Numbered from the stretch's first letter, positions 16,897 to 25,765 are shown. The stretch: DNA of 64,000 nucleotides from Rhodoferax sp. (GCA_031291295.1 JARLJI010000113.1:17328-81327); one strand, 5' to 3'. Notes: generated from the letters alone by a model not told the origin. Program-made: numbers and translations.

Positions 16897-17502
16897 ATGG
16901 CCAACGTCACCATCGTCTACTACAGCAGCACCGGCAACACTTGGGAAATTGCGCGCGCGGTCGAGCAAGGCGCGCGCAACGCTGGGACGCAGACGCGCCT
17001 GCGCAAGGTGGCCGAACTCGCCGGCCCGGAGACGATTGCGGCCAAGCCGGCCTGGCAAGCGCACATCGAGGCGACGCGCGACGTGCCCGAGGCCACGCCG
17101 GCCGATCTCGAGTGGGCCGACGGCTTTGTGTTCGGGTCGCCCACACGGTTCGGCCTGCCTGCGGCGCAACTCAAGCAGTTCATCGACACGCTCGGCCCGC
17201 TGTGGTCGCAGGGCAAGCTGCAGGACAAGGCCGCCGCCGCCTTCACCGGCGCCGGCAACCTGCACGGCGGCCAGGAGTCGACGCTGCTGGCGCTGCAGAA
17301 CATCTTCTACCACTGGGGTTCGATCATCGTGCCGGTCGGCTACACCGACCCGCTGGTGAAGGCAGCCGGAGGCAACCCATACGGCATCAGCTTCAGCGAC
17401 GGGCGCGGCATGCCCCTGCCCGACGAGGTGCTCGCGGCGGCGCGCTACCAGGGCACGCGCATCGCGCGCTTCGCGCAGATCTTGGCGGCCGCGCGCGGCT
17501 AA
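16897..17502 (+). CDS. WrbA-like flavodoxin-fold NAD(P)H:quinone oxidoreductase
   Basis: 201-aa flavodoxin-fold protein. The FMN phosphate loop is YYSSTGNTWEIA near residue 9, followed by the WrbA-like FGSPTRFGLPAAQLKQFID and the GGQESTLLALQNIFYHWG region with the YTD motif. It would reduce quinones by two electrons and could protect against catechol/quinone stress during aromatic breakdown. Probably co-transcribed with the MDR gene at 15899. Confidence 0.92.
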   Translation: MANVTIVYYSSTGNTWEIARAVEQGARNAGTQTRLRKVAELAGPETIAAKPAWQAHIEATRDVPEATPADLEWADGFVFGSPTRFGLPAAQLKQFIDTLGPLWSQGKLQDKAAAAFTGAGNLHGGQESTLLALQNIFYHWGSIIVPVGYTDPLVKAAGGNPYGISFSDGRGMPLPDEVLAAARYQGTRIARFAQILAAARG

Positions 17503-17578
17503 GACCGGCGTGCGCAAACTCCCCCATGCTAGGCTGGCGCCCCCGGATTCACCGGTGCGAGCGAACAAGGAGGGGGAC

Positions 17579-18418
17579 ATGGGCCAGAACCGCGAACCTG
17601 AGACGACGAGCGAAGACAACGGCGACAATGACGCCGGCGGCGTAAAGGCCGTGGACACCGCGGTGCGCGTGCTGTCGGCGCTGATTGACATGGGCGCGCC
17701 GCTGATGCTCAAGACCGTGGCCGAACGCGCCGAGATGCAGCCGCCCAAGGCCCATCGCTACCTGGTGAGTTTCTGCCGCAGCGGCCTGGCCGAACGCGAC
17801 GCCGCCAGCGGCGGCTACCGGTTGGGCCCGCTGGCCGTGCGGCTGGGGCTGGCGGCGCTGCGTCATCTCAACGTGGTCGCGGTCACCGCACCCGCCCTAG
17901 GCCTGCTGCGCGACGAACTCGGCTTCACGGTCGGCCTCGCGGTGTGGGGTGGGGCCGGGCCGACGTTCGTGCGCTTCGAGGAAACCAACGACGCGCTCAT
18001 CATCAGCGGGCGCCCCGGGTCGGTCATGCCTATGCTCACATCTTCCACCGGCCGCGTGTTCGGCGCCTACCTGCCGCGGTGCATCACCGAGCCCTACATC
18101 CGCAAGGAACTGGCCGGCACGCTGCACCCCGGGGCGAGCCCAACCAACGGGGCGAAGGCAGCCGGCAAGATGAGCATCGAGGACGTGGAAGCGATGTTCG
18201 CCGAGGTGCGTCAGCACAAGCTCGCGCAGGTCAAGGGCGACGTCAATCCCGGCCTGCACGGCCTGTCGGCACCGCTGTTCGACCACACCGGCGCCATCGT
18301 CGGTGTGATGACCGTGATGGGCTCGGCCGGCCTGATCGACACACGGCTCAACGGCCCCGTCGCACTGGGGTTGGCGGCCCGGGCAGAGGAGGTCTCCCAT
18401 CGCATGGGCTGGGCCTGA
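17579..18418 (+). CDS. IclR family transcriptional regulator
   Basis: 279-aa regulator with an N-terminal winged helix (AVDTAVRVLSALIDMG, then QPPKAHRYLVSFCRSGLAERD) and a C-terminal IclR effector domain (LAVWGGAGPTFVRFEET, GHGLSAPLFDHTG-like region at about residue 235). The ATG 17579 is supported by AAGGAGG 6 nt upstream. IclR proteins usually sense aromatic acids or CoA-pathway intermediates. It carries no dyad box and precedes the LuxR-type gene; it might control that gene through the palindrome at 18463-18479. Confidence 0.92.
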   Translation: MGQNREPETTSEDNGDNDAGGVKAVDTAVRVLSALIDMGAPLMLKTVAERAEMQPPKAHRYLVSFCRSGLAERDAASGGYRLGPLAVRLGLAALRHLNVVAVTAPALGLLRDELGFTVGLAVWGGAGPTFVRFEETNDALIISGRPGSVMPMLTSSTGRVFGAYLPRCITEPYIRKELAGTLHPGASPTNGAKAAGKMSIEDVEAMFAEVRQHKLAQVKGDVNPGLHGLSAPLFDHTGAIVGVMTVMGSAGLIDTRLNGPVALGLAARAEEVSHRMGWA

Positions 18419-18445
18419 GGCCGCCGTCAGCCGGATCTACGGGTT

Positions 18446-18479
18446 ATTACGGATTCAATTTTATTACGGTAAACGTAAT
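18446..18479 (+). promoter_or_regulatory. ATTACG palindrome and AT-rich promoter region of the LuxR-type gene
   Basis: An unusually AT-rich strip contains ATTACG-GTAAA-CGTAAT (18463-18479), a perfect inverted repeat with a 5-bp centre, and a third direct copy ATTACG at 18446-18451, 17 bp upstream. It lies about 95 bp before the ATG at 18573 and does not resemble the GTCCCC/GGGGAC dyad. Probable operator for the IclR protein or for autoregulation. Confidence 0.55.
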
Positions 18480-18572
18480 CTAATTATGTTTTCAAGGCGG
18501 TTCAGCAAACCGACTGCGAGTCCAGTCGGGAAGGGCCGTCCTATGTATATGTATTTCTCAGGAGACAAGCAC

Positions 18573-19436
18573 ATGATGACCGTGATGATTCAGGACCCCG
18601 TGGCCCCGGGCAGCACCCCGAGCAATTCGCTGACGCAGCTGGTGGAATCCATCGGCCACGACCGCTTCGGCCCGGCCCTGGCCCATTACCTCCACCACCT
18701 GTGCGGCGCGGACCACTTCGCGGCGTTCCGGCTCGGTCCGGACGACCTGAGGGAAGTCGCCGCGTGCTGCGTCAAGCCAGAGCACACCGCACGTGATCGG
18801 GTCGAGCGCTATGTCGGCGGGTGGTGGAAGCGCGATCCAGCCATGAACGAAGCGCAGCGCTGCCTGCAGGGGCCAGCACTCAGCAGCGTCATCCATGTGG
18901 ACTTCAGCGACGACGGTGATACCGACCTGCGCATGCGCGTCTATCCAGACGTGCGCGACCGCATCCTGCTGTGCGGCCGCAGCGCCAACGCCGCCTTCGG
19001 GCTGAGCGTGTTGCGCTCTGACCCGCACTCCCCGTTCGCCGGCGACGCCATCGCAAAACTGGGCCAATGCGCCGACCTGCTGGTGGCAATGCTAGGCAAG
19101 CATGCCGACGTCTGCCAGAGCCGGCCCAACGCGGCGCAGTCGCTCACCGAGCTGCCGGACATCGAAAGCTGCATCACCGCCACCAGCGACCTGCCGCGGC
19201 GAGAGGCCCAAGTCTGCGCGCGCATCCTGTACGGGCTGTCATCCGTCGGTATCGCGCTGGACCTGTCGGTGAGCGAGGAAACCGTCAAGACCTATCGCAA
19301 GCGCGCCTATCAGCGGCTGACCATCGGCTGCGAACGGGAACTGCTGACCTGGTACCTGGCACGCTGGAGCCCCTGGATCAGCCGGCGCTTCGAACCGCTG
19401 GCCGCATCGGCAGCCGCTCCCACAGCGTTGCACTAA
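18573..19436 (+). CDS. LuxR-type helix-turn-helix transcriptional regulator, candidate master activator of the island
   Basis: 287-aa regulator. The last ~70 residues form a LuxR/GerE DNA-binding domain: LPRREAQVCARILYGLSS, then SVSEETVKTYRKRAYQRL (recognition helix). The N-terminal ~200 residues look like a GAF/autoinducer-like sensor but lack the clear tryptophan/tyrosine set of AHL binders, so the ligand is unknown. The ATG 18573 has AGGAG 8 nt upstream; in-frame ATGs at 18486 and 18543 are less well supported. The dyad box centred near -43 at most promoters here is the position of lux boxes, which makes this protein the best candidate to bind them. A GCCGGC/GCCGGC hairpin at 19444-19459 follows the stop. 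Confidence 0.92.
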   Translation: MMTVMIQDPVAPGSTPSNSLTQLVESIGHDRFGPALAHYLHHLCGADHFAAFRLGPDDLREVAACCVKPEHTARDRVERYVGGWWKRDPAMNEAQRCLQGPALSSVIHVDFSDDGDTDLRMRVYPDVRDRILLCGRSANAAFGLSVLRSDPHSPFAGDAIAKLGQCADLLVAMLGKHADVCQSRPNAAQSLTELPDIESCITATSDLPRREAQVCARILYGLSSVGIALDLSVSEETVKTYRKRAYQRLTIGCERELLTWYLARWSPWISRRFEPLAASAAAPTALH

Positions 19437-19450
19437 GCTGGATGCCGGCC

Positions 19451-19688
19451 TCAGCCGGCCATACCGCTCGCCGAGCGCGCCATAGAGAGCAGTTGCAGCA
19501 GCCCGTAGGCCAGTGCGTAGGCCGATGTGGACCAAAAGGCGTACGTGAGCGACGCATCGAACTTCCGCGCCAGCGCTGACAGTATGGCATCGCACAAGGC
19601 ACAGCGCGGCGCTGCTCGCGAAGGTGGCGAACCCGACGGCCAGCAGATAACCGGAGTTGCCGTGTTCAGCGGAAGTGGCGCTCTGCAT
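19451..19688 (-). pseudogene. MFS transporter remnant (N-terminal fragment, frameshifted)
   Basis: Starting at ATG 19688 one frame reads MQSATSAEHGNSGYLLAVGF and ATFASSAALCL, a first membrane helix; the next frame continues DAILSALARKFDASLTYAFW and ALAYGLLQLL, the second. The pair aligns with the start of the MFS protein at 11135. A frameshift near 19590 and loss of everything after TM2 make it non-functional. It lies divergent to the hemerythrin gene across a dyad box, so an active divergent unit may once have stood here. Confidence 0.7.
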
Positions 19689-19726
19689 GCGTGCATGGCG
19701 TTCACCATCGGACGTGCGCGCGCAAT

Positions 19727-19744
19727 GTCCCCCAACGCGGGGAC
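19727..19744. promoter_or_regulatory. Dyad box upstream of the hemerythrin gene
   Basis: GTCCCC-CAACGC-GGGGAC, perfect halves, followed by the -35-like CTGACC. At the usual 22 bp the hexamer is CCCAAT, a poor -10; AATAGA at 19770-19775 is a possible substitute. On the other strand the hexamer is TGAACG, facing the MFS remnant. Confidence 0.55.
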
Positions 19745-19795
19745 TGACCACCCGGCAAGGCGATGCCCCAATAGAGGCATGCTTACATCCCATTC

Positions 19796-20356
19796 ATGCA
19801 ACCTCCGGCCATTACGCTGATCAAGCAGGAGCACCAAGCGCTCACCACTGTGCTGCGCGCGCTGCGCCAGTCGGTGAAAAGGGTCGGCAAATCGGGCCAG
19901 CCGCCGGACTTCGACGGGCTGCGCGCGATGCTGTTCTACCTGGACGAGATGCCGGCCCGCGTACATCACGCCAACGAGAGTGAACTGCTGTTTCCGCGCA
20001 TTTACGAGCGCTGCCCCGCGCTGCGACCGGTGCTTGACCGGCTGCAGGCGGAGCACAGCCGCGGCGAATCGGCGGTGCGCGAGTTGGAACACGCCCTGAC
20101 GGGCTGGCAGATCATGGGCAACGAGCGCCGCGAAGCCTTCGAGTTGCTGCTACACGCCTATTCCGAAGATTACCTCGGCCACATGGAGGTCGAAGAAAGC
20201 TATGTGCTGCCGGTAGCGATGGACTATCTATCCCCCGCTGACTGGAGCGAGCTCGGCGCCGCCTTCACGCGCCAGCGCGGCGCCCTGGCGGAATCCATAG
20301 CTCGCGGCCACCGCGAACTGTTCGAGCGGATCGCATCGAACCAATCCCTCTCCTGA
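19796..20356 (+). CDS. Hemerythrin HHE cation-binding domain protein
   Basis: 186-aa four-helix protein. Candidate di-iron ligands are His in IKQEHQAL, the His pair and Glu in RVHHANESELLFPRI, His in LQAEHSRGE, and His/Glu in YLGHMEVEESYVLP. Such proteins bind O2 or iron or repair Fe-S centres; here it could buffer oxygen or protect the ferredoxins and P450s. It begins about 50 bp after a dyad box and is followed after 10 bp by a flavin monooxygenase gene. Confidence 0.9.
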   Translation: MQPPAITLIKQEHQALTTVLRALRQSVKRVGKSGQPPDFDGLRAMLFYLDEMPARVHHANESELLFPRIYERCPALRPVLDRLQAEHSRGESAVRELEHALTGWQIMGNERREAFELLLHAYSEDYLGHMEVEESYVLPVAMDYLSPADWSELGAAFTRQRGALAESIARGHRELFERIASNQSLS

Positions 20357-20366
20357 CTTAATCACC

Positions 20367-22145
20367 ATGCAAAAGATCGAAGTTCCCGTCCTCATCATCG
20401 GCGGAGGCGGCTGCGGTCTGGCTTCCTCGCTGTTCCTGTCCCGCCAAGGCATCCGCAGCTTGCTAGTTGAGCGCCATCCTGCGCCCGGCCGCCTGCCCAA
20501 GGCCCGCTACATCAGCCAGCGCACGATGGAATTGCTGCGCCAGTTCGACGCCGCCGACGCGGTCTACGCCAAGTCGATGCCGCTCGCGCACATCTCGCAC
20601 ATCCGATGGTGCACCACGCTGGCCGGCGACGGCGAACTGGACCGCCGCACCTTCTACCGCATCGAGTCCTTCGGCGGCGGCTCGCTCACCCACTACGCCA
20701 GGGACAGCCCCTGCGAATCGACATTGTTCCCTCAGGTGCGGATGGAGCCTCTCCTGCGCGACATGGCCTCGGCGCAGGACGAAGCCCAGGTGCTCTACAA
20801 CCACCAACTCGTGTCCTTCGAGCAGGACGAGAGCGGCATCGCGGCCGTGGTGCAGGAGCGCGACACCGAAAAGCTGATCCACGTGCGCGCCCGCTACATG
20901 ATCGGCGCCGACGGCGGCAAAACCGTGGGACCGGCGCTCGGGGCGAAGATCGAGGGGCAGACCGACCTGGCGCACATGGTCACGGTGTACTTCCGCGCCG
21001 ACCTGTCGCAATACTGGGACGACGACTACTCCATGACCACCTGGTTCGTGAATCCCCAGGGCGGTTCCTGGGCCAGCGGCGTGTTGGGCCAGCTCGGCCC
21101 GACGAGGTTCGGCCGCCATTCGGAAGAATGGATGTTCCACTTCAGCTTCCGCCCGGACGATCCGTCGCGCTTCGAGGAAGCCTCCCTGCTGCCGCGCATG
21201 CGCGAGCTGCTGAAGATTCCCGACCTCACGCCCGACATCATTGGCATCGGCCACTGGACGGTGGAAGGCGTCCTGGTGGACCGCTACCGCTGGGGCCGCG
21301 TGCTGCTGGCCGGTGACGCGGCACACCGCCATCCGCCCACGACCGGGCTGGGGCTGAACTCCGCCATCCAGGACGCGCACAACCTCGCCTGGAAATTGGC
21401 CGCCGTGATCAAGGGGCAGGCGCACGACAGCCTGCTGGACAGCTACGAGGCCGAACGCCGGCCGGTGGCGGCCAGCAACATCCAGTGGGCGCTGATGACC
21501 TTCCAGAACCACCAACTCACCGATGCCGGCATCGGCCTCGTGCGCGGCAATCCCGAGGCCAGCTTCGCCAATTTCCGGCGCTACTTCGCCGACAACCAGG
21601 AAGGCCGAACCCGTCGCGCCCGCCTGGCGCAGATCATGGAAGTGCAGCGCATGGAATGGCAGGCCCATGACATCGAGCTGGGCTATCACTACGATGTGGG
21701 CGCGGTGATGCCCGACGGCACGCCCACACCCGGGCGCGACCCGCTGGGCCAGACCTACGTGCCCACCACGCGGCCCGGCCACCGGTTGCCGCATGCGTGG
21801 GTGGAGCGCGATGGGAAAATGATCTCCACGCTGGACCTGGTGCGGCCCGGCACCTTCCTGCTCATCGTTGGCCGCAACAAGTCGAACTGGACCGAGGCGG
21901 CTGCCGAAGTCGCACACGCCAGCGGCGTCACCATCGACGTGGTGGAGATTTCCGAAGCAGGCCAAGTGCGTGACACCGACAGCACGTGGCGCAATCTGCG
22001 CGAAGTGTCGTCAGACGGCGCGATCCTGGTGCGGCCGGACCAGCACGTAGGCTGGCGCTCGGTAGGTGCCCACGCGAAGCCGCCGCAGGTGCTGGCGACA
22101 GCGCTGGGACGGATCCTGCAGCGGGATCTGATCAACGCGAGCTGA
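20367..22145 (+). CDS. FAD-dependent aromatic hydroxylase (class A flavin monooxygenase, TfdB/MhpA-like)
   Basis: 592-aa flavoprotein monooxygenase. Dinucleotide motif IIGGGGCGLASSLFLSRQG near residue 11, the DG motif as MIGADGGKTVG near 170, and the second FAD motif VLLAGDAAHRHPPTTGLGLN near 312, followed by a C-terminal thioredoxin-like extension typical of the phenol/resorcinol hydroxylases. It would insert one O atom into a phenolic ring using NAD(P)H. It needs no ferredoxin, unlike the P450s. Co-transcribed with the hemerythrin gene. Confidence 0.93.
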   Translation: MQKIEVPVLIIGGGGCGLASSLFLSRQGIRSLLVERHPAPGRLPKARYISQRTMELLRQFDAADAVYAKSMPLAHISHIRWCTTLAGDGELDRRTFYRIESFGGGSLTHYARDSPCESTLFPQVRMEPLLRDMASAQDEAQVLYNHQLVSFEQDESGIAAVVQERDTEKLIHVRARYMIGADGGKTVGPALGAKIEGQTDLAHMVTVYFRADLSQYWDDDYSMTTWFVNPQGGSWASGVLGQLGPTRFGRHSEEWMFHFSFRPDDPSRFEEASLLPRMRELLKIPDLTPDIIGIGHWTVEGVLVDRYRWGRVLLAGDAAHRHPPTTGLGLNSAIQDAHNLAWKLAAVIKGQAHDSLLDSYEAERRPVAASNIQWALMTFQNHQLTDAGIGLVRGNPEASFANFRRYFADNQEGRTRRARLAQIMEVQRMEWQAHDIELGYHYDVGAVMPDGTPTPGRDPLGQTYVPTTRPGHRLPHAWVERDGKMISTLDLVRPGTFLLIVGRNKSNWTEAAAEVAHASGVTIDVVEISEAGQVRDTDSTWRNLREVSSDGAILVRPDQHVGWRSVGAHAKPPQVLATALGRILQRDLINAS

Positions 22146-22443
22146 AGTTCGACTCAGCCTGGCGCTCGCGCCAAACAGACGCCGACGAGGTTAGGCGTCA
22201 TTCCACCAGCGGGTTCTACAAATAGCCTGGGTGTGCGCCCAGCCAGCGCAGCCAGGACGATTTGCGCTTCACAAGGCTCCTTCTAGAGAGCTTTGAGCTG
22301 AGCCGATCGAACCTGCGGCAACCCGTGCGGGCGGCATGGCGACCTGCGCGCTTGTGATGCGGCTCAGGGGAATGTATGCGTGTGTCGCCCCGGCACAAGG
22401 CCCGGACAAGCCCGAATGATCCCGTCGACGGTAGCGCACCCGC
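22146..22443. other. Convergent intergenic region
   Basis: 298 bp between the convergent monooxygenase and LIV ATPase genes. It contains GACGCC...GGCGTC (22180-22201) as a short hairpin without a T-run. No credible gene or dyad box was seen. Confidence 0.5.
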
Positions 22444-23160
22444 TCAGGCGATAGCGCCAGCCCGCCCGAAGTAGTGATCGGCGATCACCGGATCACTAGC
22501 CAACTCGCCCGCGTCGCCTTCGTGCACGACGCGGCCCTGCTCCAGCACCGCTGCGCGGTGCGCCGTCTGCAGCGCCAGCTTCGCATTCTGCTCAACCAGC
22601 AGGATTGTGAGTCCCTCGCGGTTGAGACGCTGCAGCGCGTTGAACACTTCCTTCACGATCACGGGCGCGAGGCCCAGACTGGGCTCGTCCAGCAGCAGCA
22701 CCTTGGGCCGGCCCATCAGCGCGCGACCGATGGCCAGCATCTGCTGCTGGCCGCCGGACAGCGAACCCGACATCTGGTGGCAGCGATCGGCCAACACCGG
22801 AAAGAGTGCATGCACGCGCTCCAGGTCGGCCGCGTCGCTTCCGCGCACGCCGGCGGCCTGGCGCCCCAGCTCGAGGTTCTCCGCCACCGACAGGGGTGCG
22901 ATCACGCGCCGACCTTCCGGTACCTGGATAATGCCGGCGCGCGCGCGCTTGTGCGCGGGCATCTTGCCCAGCGACCGGCCCTCGAAGAAGATTTCGCCGC
23001 TGCAAGGCACGATACCCGACAGCGCATTGACCAGGCTCGACTTGCCCGCGCCGTTGGGGCCGATGAGTGCGAAGATCTCACCTTTCTTCACCGTCAGGCT
23101 GACGCCGCGCAGCGCCTGAATGCCGCGGTAGTGCAGGTCGAGGCTGCGTATTTCCAGCAT
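22444..23160 (-). CDS. ABC transporter ATP-binding protein, LivF-type
   Basis: 238-aa ATPase: Walker A GPNGAGKSSL near residue 36, signature LSGGQQQM, Walker B VLLLDEPSLGLAP. The LivF-type H-loop region is LLVEQNAKLALQ. One of the two ATPases of LIV transporter 1 at the cytoplasmic face. In this pathway the HAAT family often imports aromatic or other organic acids instead of amino acids. Last gene of the unit from 25759. Confidence 0.94.
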   Translation of the reverse strand: MLEIRSLDLHYRGIQALRGVSLTVKKGEIFALIGPNGAGKSSLVNALSGIVPCSGEIFFEGRSLGKMPAHKRARAGIIQVPEGRRVIAPLSVAENLELGRQAAGVRGSDAADLERVHALFPVLADRCHQMSGSLSGGQQQMLAIGRALMGRPKVLLLDEPSLGLAPVIVKEVFNALQRLNREGLTILLVEQNAKLALQTAHRAAVLEQGRVVHEGDAGELASDPVIADHYFGRAGAIA

Positions 23161-23163
23161 TAG

Positions 23164-23922
23164 TCAGGCTCCCAGGTAGGCATCGACGACGACGGGATTT
23201 CGGCCCACGGCTTCAGGTTCGCCCTCGGCGATCAGCCGGCCGGATGCCACCACGTACAAGTGGGAGCATAGCGACATCACGAAGCGCATGTTGTGTTCGA
23301 TCAGCAGCACCGCCACGCCGTCGGCCGCGACGCTGCGAAAAATGCCGGCAAGGCTTTCGGCCTCGGCATCGTTCATGCCAGCGACCGGCTCGTCCAGCAG
23401 CAGCAAGCGCGGCCGCATCGCCAGCGCCCGCATCATCTCGATGCGCCGCTGATGGCCGTAAGACAGTCCGCCAGCGCGGTATTGCGCCAACGCCGCCATG
23501 CCGAAGCGCTCCAGCAACTGCATGGCATCGCCCTTCAGGCGCGCCGTCTCGGCGCGCGCGGATGGCAGGCCCAACAGGTTCGCCCACAGGCTCGATTGCT
23601 CATGCCGGTGGAAGCCCGCGAGCACGTTGCCGAGCACGCTCGCATCCGGCACCAGACGAATATTCTGGAAGGTGCGGGCCACGCCGGCCCGCGCCAGTTC
23701 GGGCGCCTCAGCGCGCGAGACGTCCTTGCCGTCCAGCAGCACCCGGCCCGACGTGAGGTGCAGCAACCCCGTGATGAGGTTGACCACGGTGGTCTTACCG
23801 GCGCCATTGGGGCCGATAAGGCCGGTGATCTGCCCGGCCGGAACGGACAGGCTGAGGCCGTCGACGGCGGGCACGCCGCCGAAATGGCGTGCCACGTTTT
23901 CCAGAACCAGGGTGGCGCTCAT
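23164..23922 (-). CDS. ABC transporter ATP-binding protein, LivG-type
   Basis: 252-aa ATPase with Walker A GPNGAGKTTV near residue 38, LSYGHQRRIEMMRAL as signature region, and Walker B LLLLDEPVAGMND. The extra helical insertion (VLGNVLAGFHRHEQSSLWAN) is typical of LivG. Its start overlaps the permease gene at 23919 by 4 bp. Confidence 0.94.
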   Translation of the reverse strand: MSATLVLENVARHFGGVPAVDGLSLSVPAGQITGLIGPNGAGKTTVVNLITGLLHLTSGRVLLDGKDVSRAEAPELARAGVARTFQNIRLVPDASVLGNVLAGFHRHEQSSLWANLLGLPSARAETARLKGDAMQLLERFGMAALAQYRAGGLSYGHQRRIEMMRALAMRPRLLLLDEPVAGMNDAEAESLAGIFRSVAADGVAVLLIEHNMRFVMSLCSHLYVVASGRLIAEGEPEAVGRNPVVVDAYLGA

Positions 23923-24869
23923 GGCCGCACTCCCGCCTGGTTGCCGGACACCGGCAGGCCTGGCTTAGGGATGGAGGGTGGTTCAGGCGGTGTCGAAGTT
24001 TCCGCCAACGCGCGGGCCGCCGCTCGCCTCAGCCGCCGGTCGCGCATGGTGGCGATGAAGGTATCGGCCACGCCGCGCGGCAGGTAGATGATCACGACCA
24101 TCAACAGGACGCCCTGCACGACGTTGCGGTAGGCCGCGAACACGCGAAACAATTCTGGCAGGGACACCAGCACGACGGCACCCACCAGCGCGCCCCACAC
24201 CGTGGTGCGGCCGCCCAGCACCACCATCGCCAGAGCCGCGACCAGCAGGCCGAACCCATAGTCATTGGGTGTAATGGCATAACTGCTGGTCGCGTGCAGC
24301 CCGCCCGCCAGGCCCGCCAGCGCGCCCGACAGGATGAAGGCGAAGCGCTGGTAGCGCGGCACGTGAATGCCCAGCGAGACGGCCACGGTTTCGTCTTCGC
24401 GGATCACGTCCATAGCGCGCCCCAGGCTGAAGCGGCCCATGGCCACCAGCACCAGCACCAGCACCACCACGATCACGAACAGCGTGCCGGTACCCGCCAC
24501 ATGGGGAATGTCATTGATGCCGAGCGCCCCGTGCGTCAGGCTTTCCCAGTTCTCGGTTGCCGACAACACGATTTGCACGAAAGCCAGCGTCGCCACGGCC
24601 TGGAACACGCCACGCAGCCTCGCCAGGGGTAGCGCCAGCAGCGCGCCCGCGGCCGTGCCCAGCAGCGCGCCGGCGGCGACGGCGGCGACCGGCGGCCAGC
24701 CTGCGGCGGTGATCAGGATCGCCGTGCAGTAGGCGCCGAGCGCCGCGAAACCCGCGCTGCCCAGAGAAAAGACGCCGGCGCGCAGCACCACGTATTGACT
24801 CATGGCCAGCATCGAATTGACCAGGATGTGGTCAAACAGCGACTGGTAGGTGTAGAAGAAGCTCATCAT
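23919..24869 (-). CDS. ABC transporter permease, LivM-type
   Basis: 316-aa integral membrane protein with about eight to ten hydrophobic segments. The LivM-type EAA loop region contains GRFSLGRAMDVIREDETVA, and NDYGFGLLVAALAMVVLGG is the following segment. The ATG overlaps the stop of the upstream permease gene (ATGA). A C-terminal tail rich in Arg, Ala and Pro extends beyond the last helix. Confidence 0.93.
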   Translation of the reverse strand: MMSFFYTYQSLFDHILVNSMLAMSQYVVLRAGVFSLGSAGFAALGAYCTAILITAAGWPPVAAVAAGALLGTAAGALLALPLARLRGVFQAVATLAFVQIVLSATENWESLTHGALGINDIPHVAGTGTLFVIVVVLVLVLVAMGRFSLGRAMDVIREDETVAVSLGIHVPRYQRFAFILSGALAGLAGGLHATSSYAITPNDYGFGLLVAALAMVVLGGRTTVWGALVGAVVLVSLPELFRVFAAYRNVVQGVLLMVVIIYLPRGVADTFIATMRDRRLRRAAARALAETSTPPEPPSIPKPGLPVSGNQAGVRP

Positions 24870-25759
24870 GCCCGCTGCACCCGCATGGCTGCGGTGGGCT
24901 GGCCGAAGATGCCGGTCGGCCGCACGACGATAACGACGAACAGGGCCAGGAACACGATCGCCTCGGAAACCCCCGACGAGATGTAGGCGATGCTCAGCGT
25001 CTGCACCAGCCCGATCGCCAGCCCGGCAATCAGAGCCCCGGGAATGCTGCCCAGGCCGCCGAGAATGATGATGACAAAGGCGCGCAACAACAGCGGCTCG
25101 CCCATCGCGAAGTGGACCGAGTTGAACACCAGGCCGATTAGCACGCCCGCCATGCCGGCCAGAGCGCCCGAAATGAAAAACACCTGCATGTTGACCGGGC
25201 CCGGGTTGATGCCCAGCAGGCGCGACGTCTGCTCGGAATAGGCGACAGCGCGGATGCGCTGACCGAAGCCGGTACGGTACAGGTAGAACATCAGCGCCAT
25301 CACCAGCACGATCACCAGCCCGACGATCACCAGTTGCAGCAGCTGGATGCGCAAGTCAAAGACGTTGAAGACGACCACCGGGAAGGCGCCGAACGGAAAA
25401 CGCATGATGGCGGTGTTGGAAACCTGCTGCGCCAGGGCCAGCAGGATCAGGTTGGCGCCGATGGACGAAACGATGGCGGAGAACTCGGACGCGCCGCGCC
25501 GCCGCAACGGGCGAAAAGCGAAGAGGTCCAATGCCACCGAGACCAGCCCGCCGGCCACCATGCCCGCCATCAGGGCCACCACGATCGGCGCATCCAGCAC
25601 GTTGACGGCATACAGCCCCGCGAAGGCGCCCCACATGAACACGGAGCCGTGGGCCATGTTCAAAATATGGTTGACGCCGAACAGCAGCGTGAAACCGAGC
25701 GCAAACAGGCCATAGACGCTGCCCACGACAATTCCGTTGAGTATTTGTTGCATTAGCAT
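24866..25759 (-). CDS. ABC transporter permease, LivH-type
   Basis: 297-aa membrane permease with the LivH N-terminus QQILNGIVVGSVYGLFALGF and NHILNMAHGSVFMWGAF. Two ATGs, at 25759 and 25753, are in frame; the first lies about 12 nt from the start of the -10 hexamer TATCCT (25771-25766), so the mRNA is probably leaderless. First gene of LIV transporter 1; no substrate-binding protein is encoded in this unit, so one of those at 30387 or 49453 may serve it. Confidence 0.93.
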   Translation of the reverse strand: MLMQQILNGIVVGSVYGLFALGFTLLFGVNHILNMAHGSVFMWGAFAGLYAVNVLDAPIVVALMAGMVAGGLVSVALDLFAFRPLRRRGASEFSAIVSSIGANLILLALAQQVSNTAIMRFPFGAFPVVVFNVFDLRIQLLQLVIVGLVIVLVMALMFYLYRTGFGQRIRAVAYSEQTSRLLGINPGPVNMQVFFISGALAGMAGVLIGLVFNSVHFAMGEPLLLRAFVIIILGGLGSIPGALIAGLAIGLVQTLSIAYISSGVSEAIVFLALFVVIVVRPTGIFGQPTAAMRVQRA

Positions 25760-25765
25760 AGTGGC

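Noticed and set aside
17521..17560. A run of C residues before the IclR gene as another dyad copy
   Set aside because: There is no GGGGAC half and no correct spacing.
19444..19459. GCCGGC-CTCA-GCCGGC as terminator of the LuxR-type gene
   Set aside because: Short stem, self-palindromic halves and no T-run; kept only as a remark.
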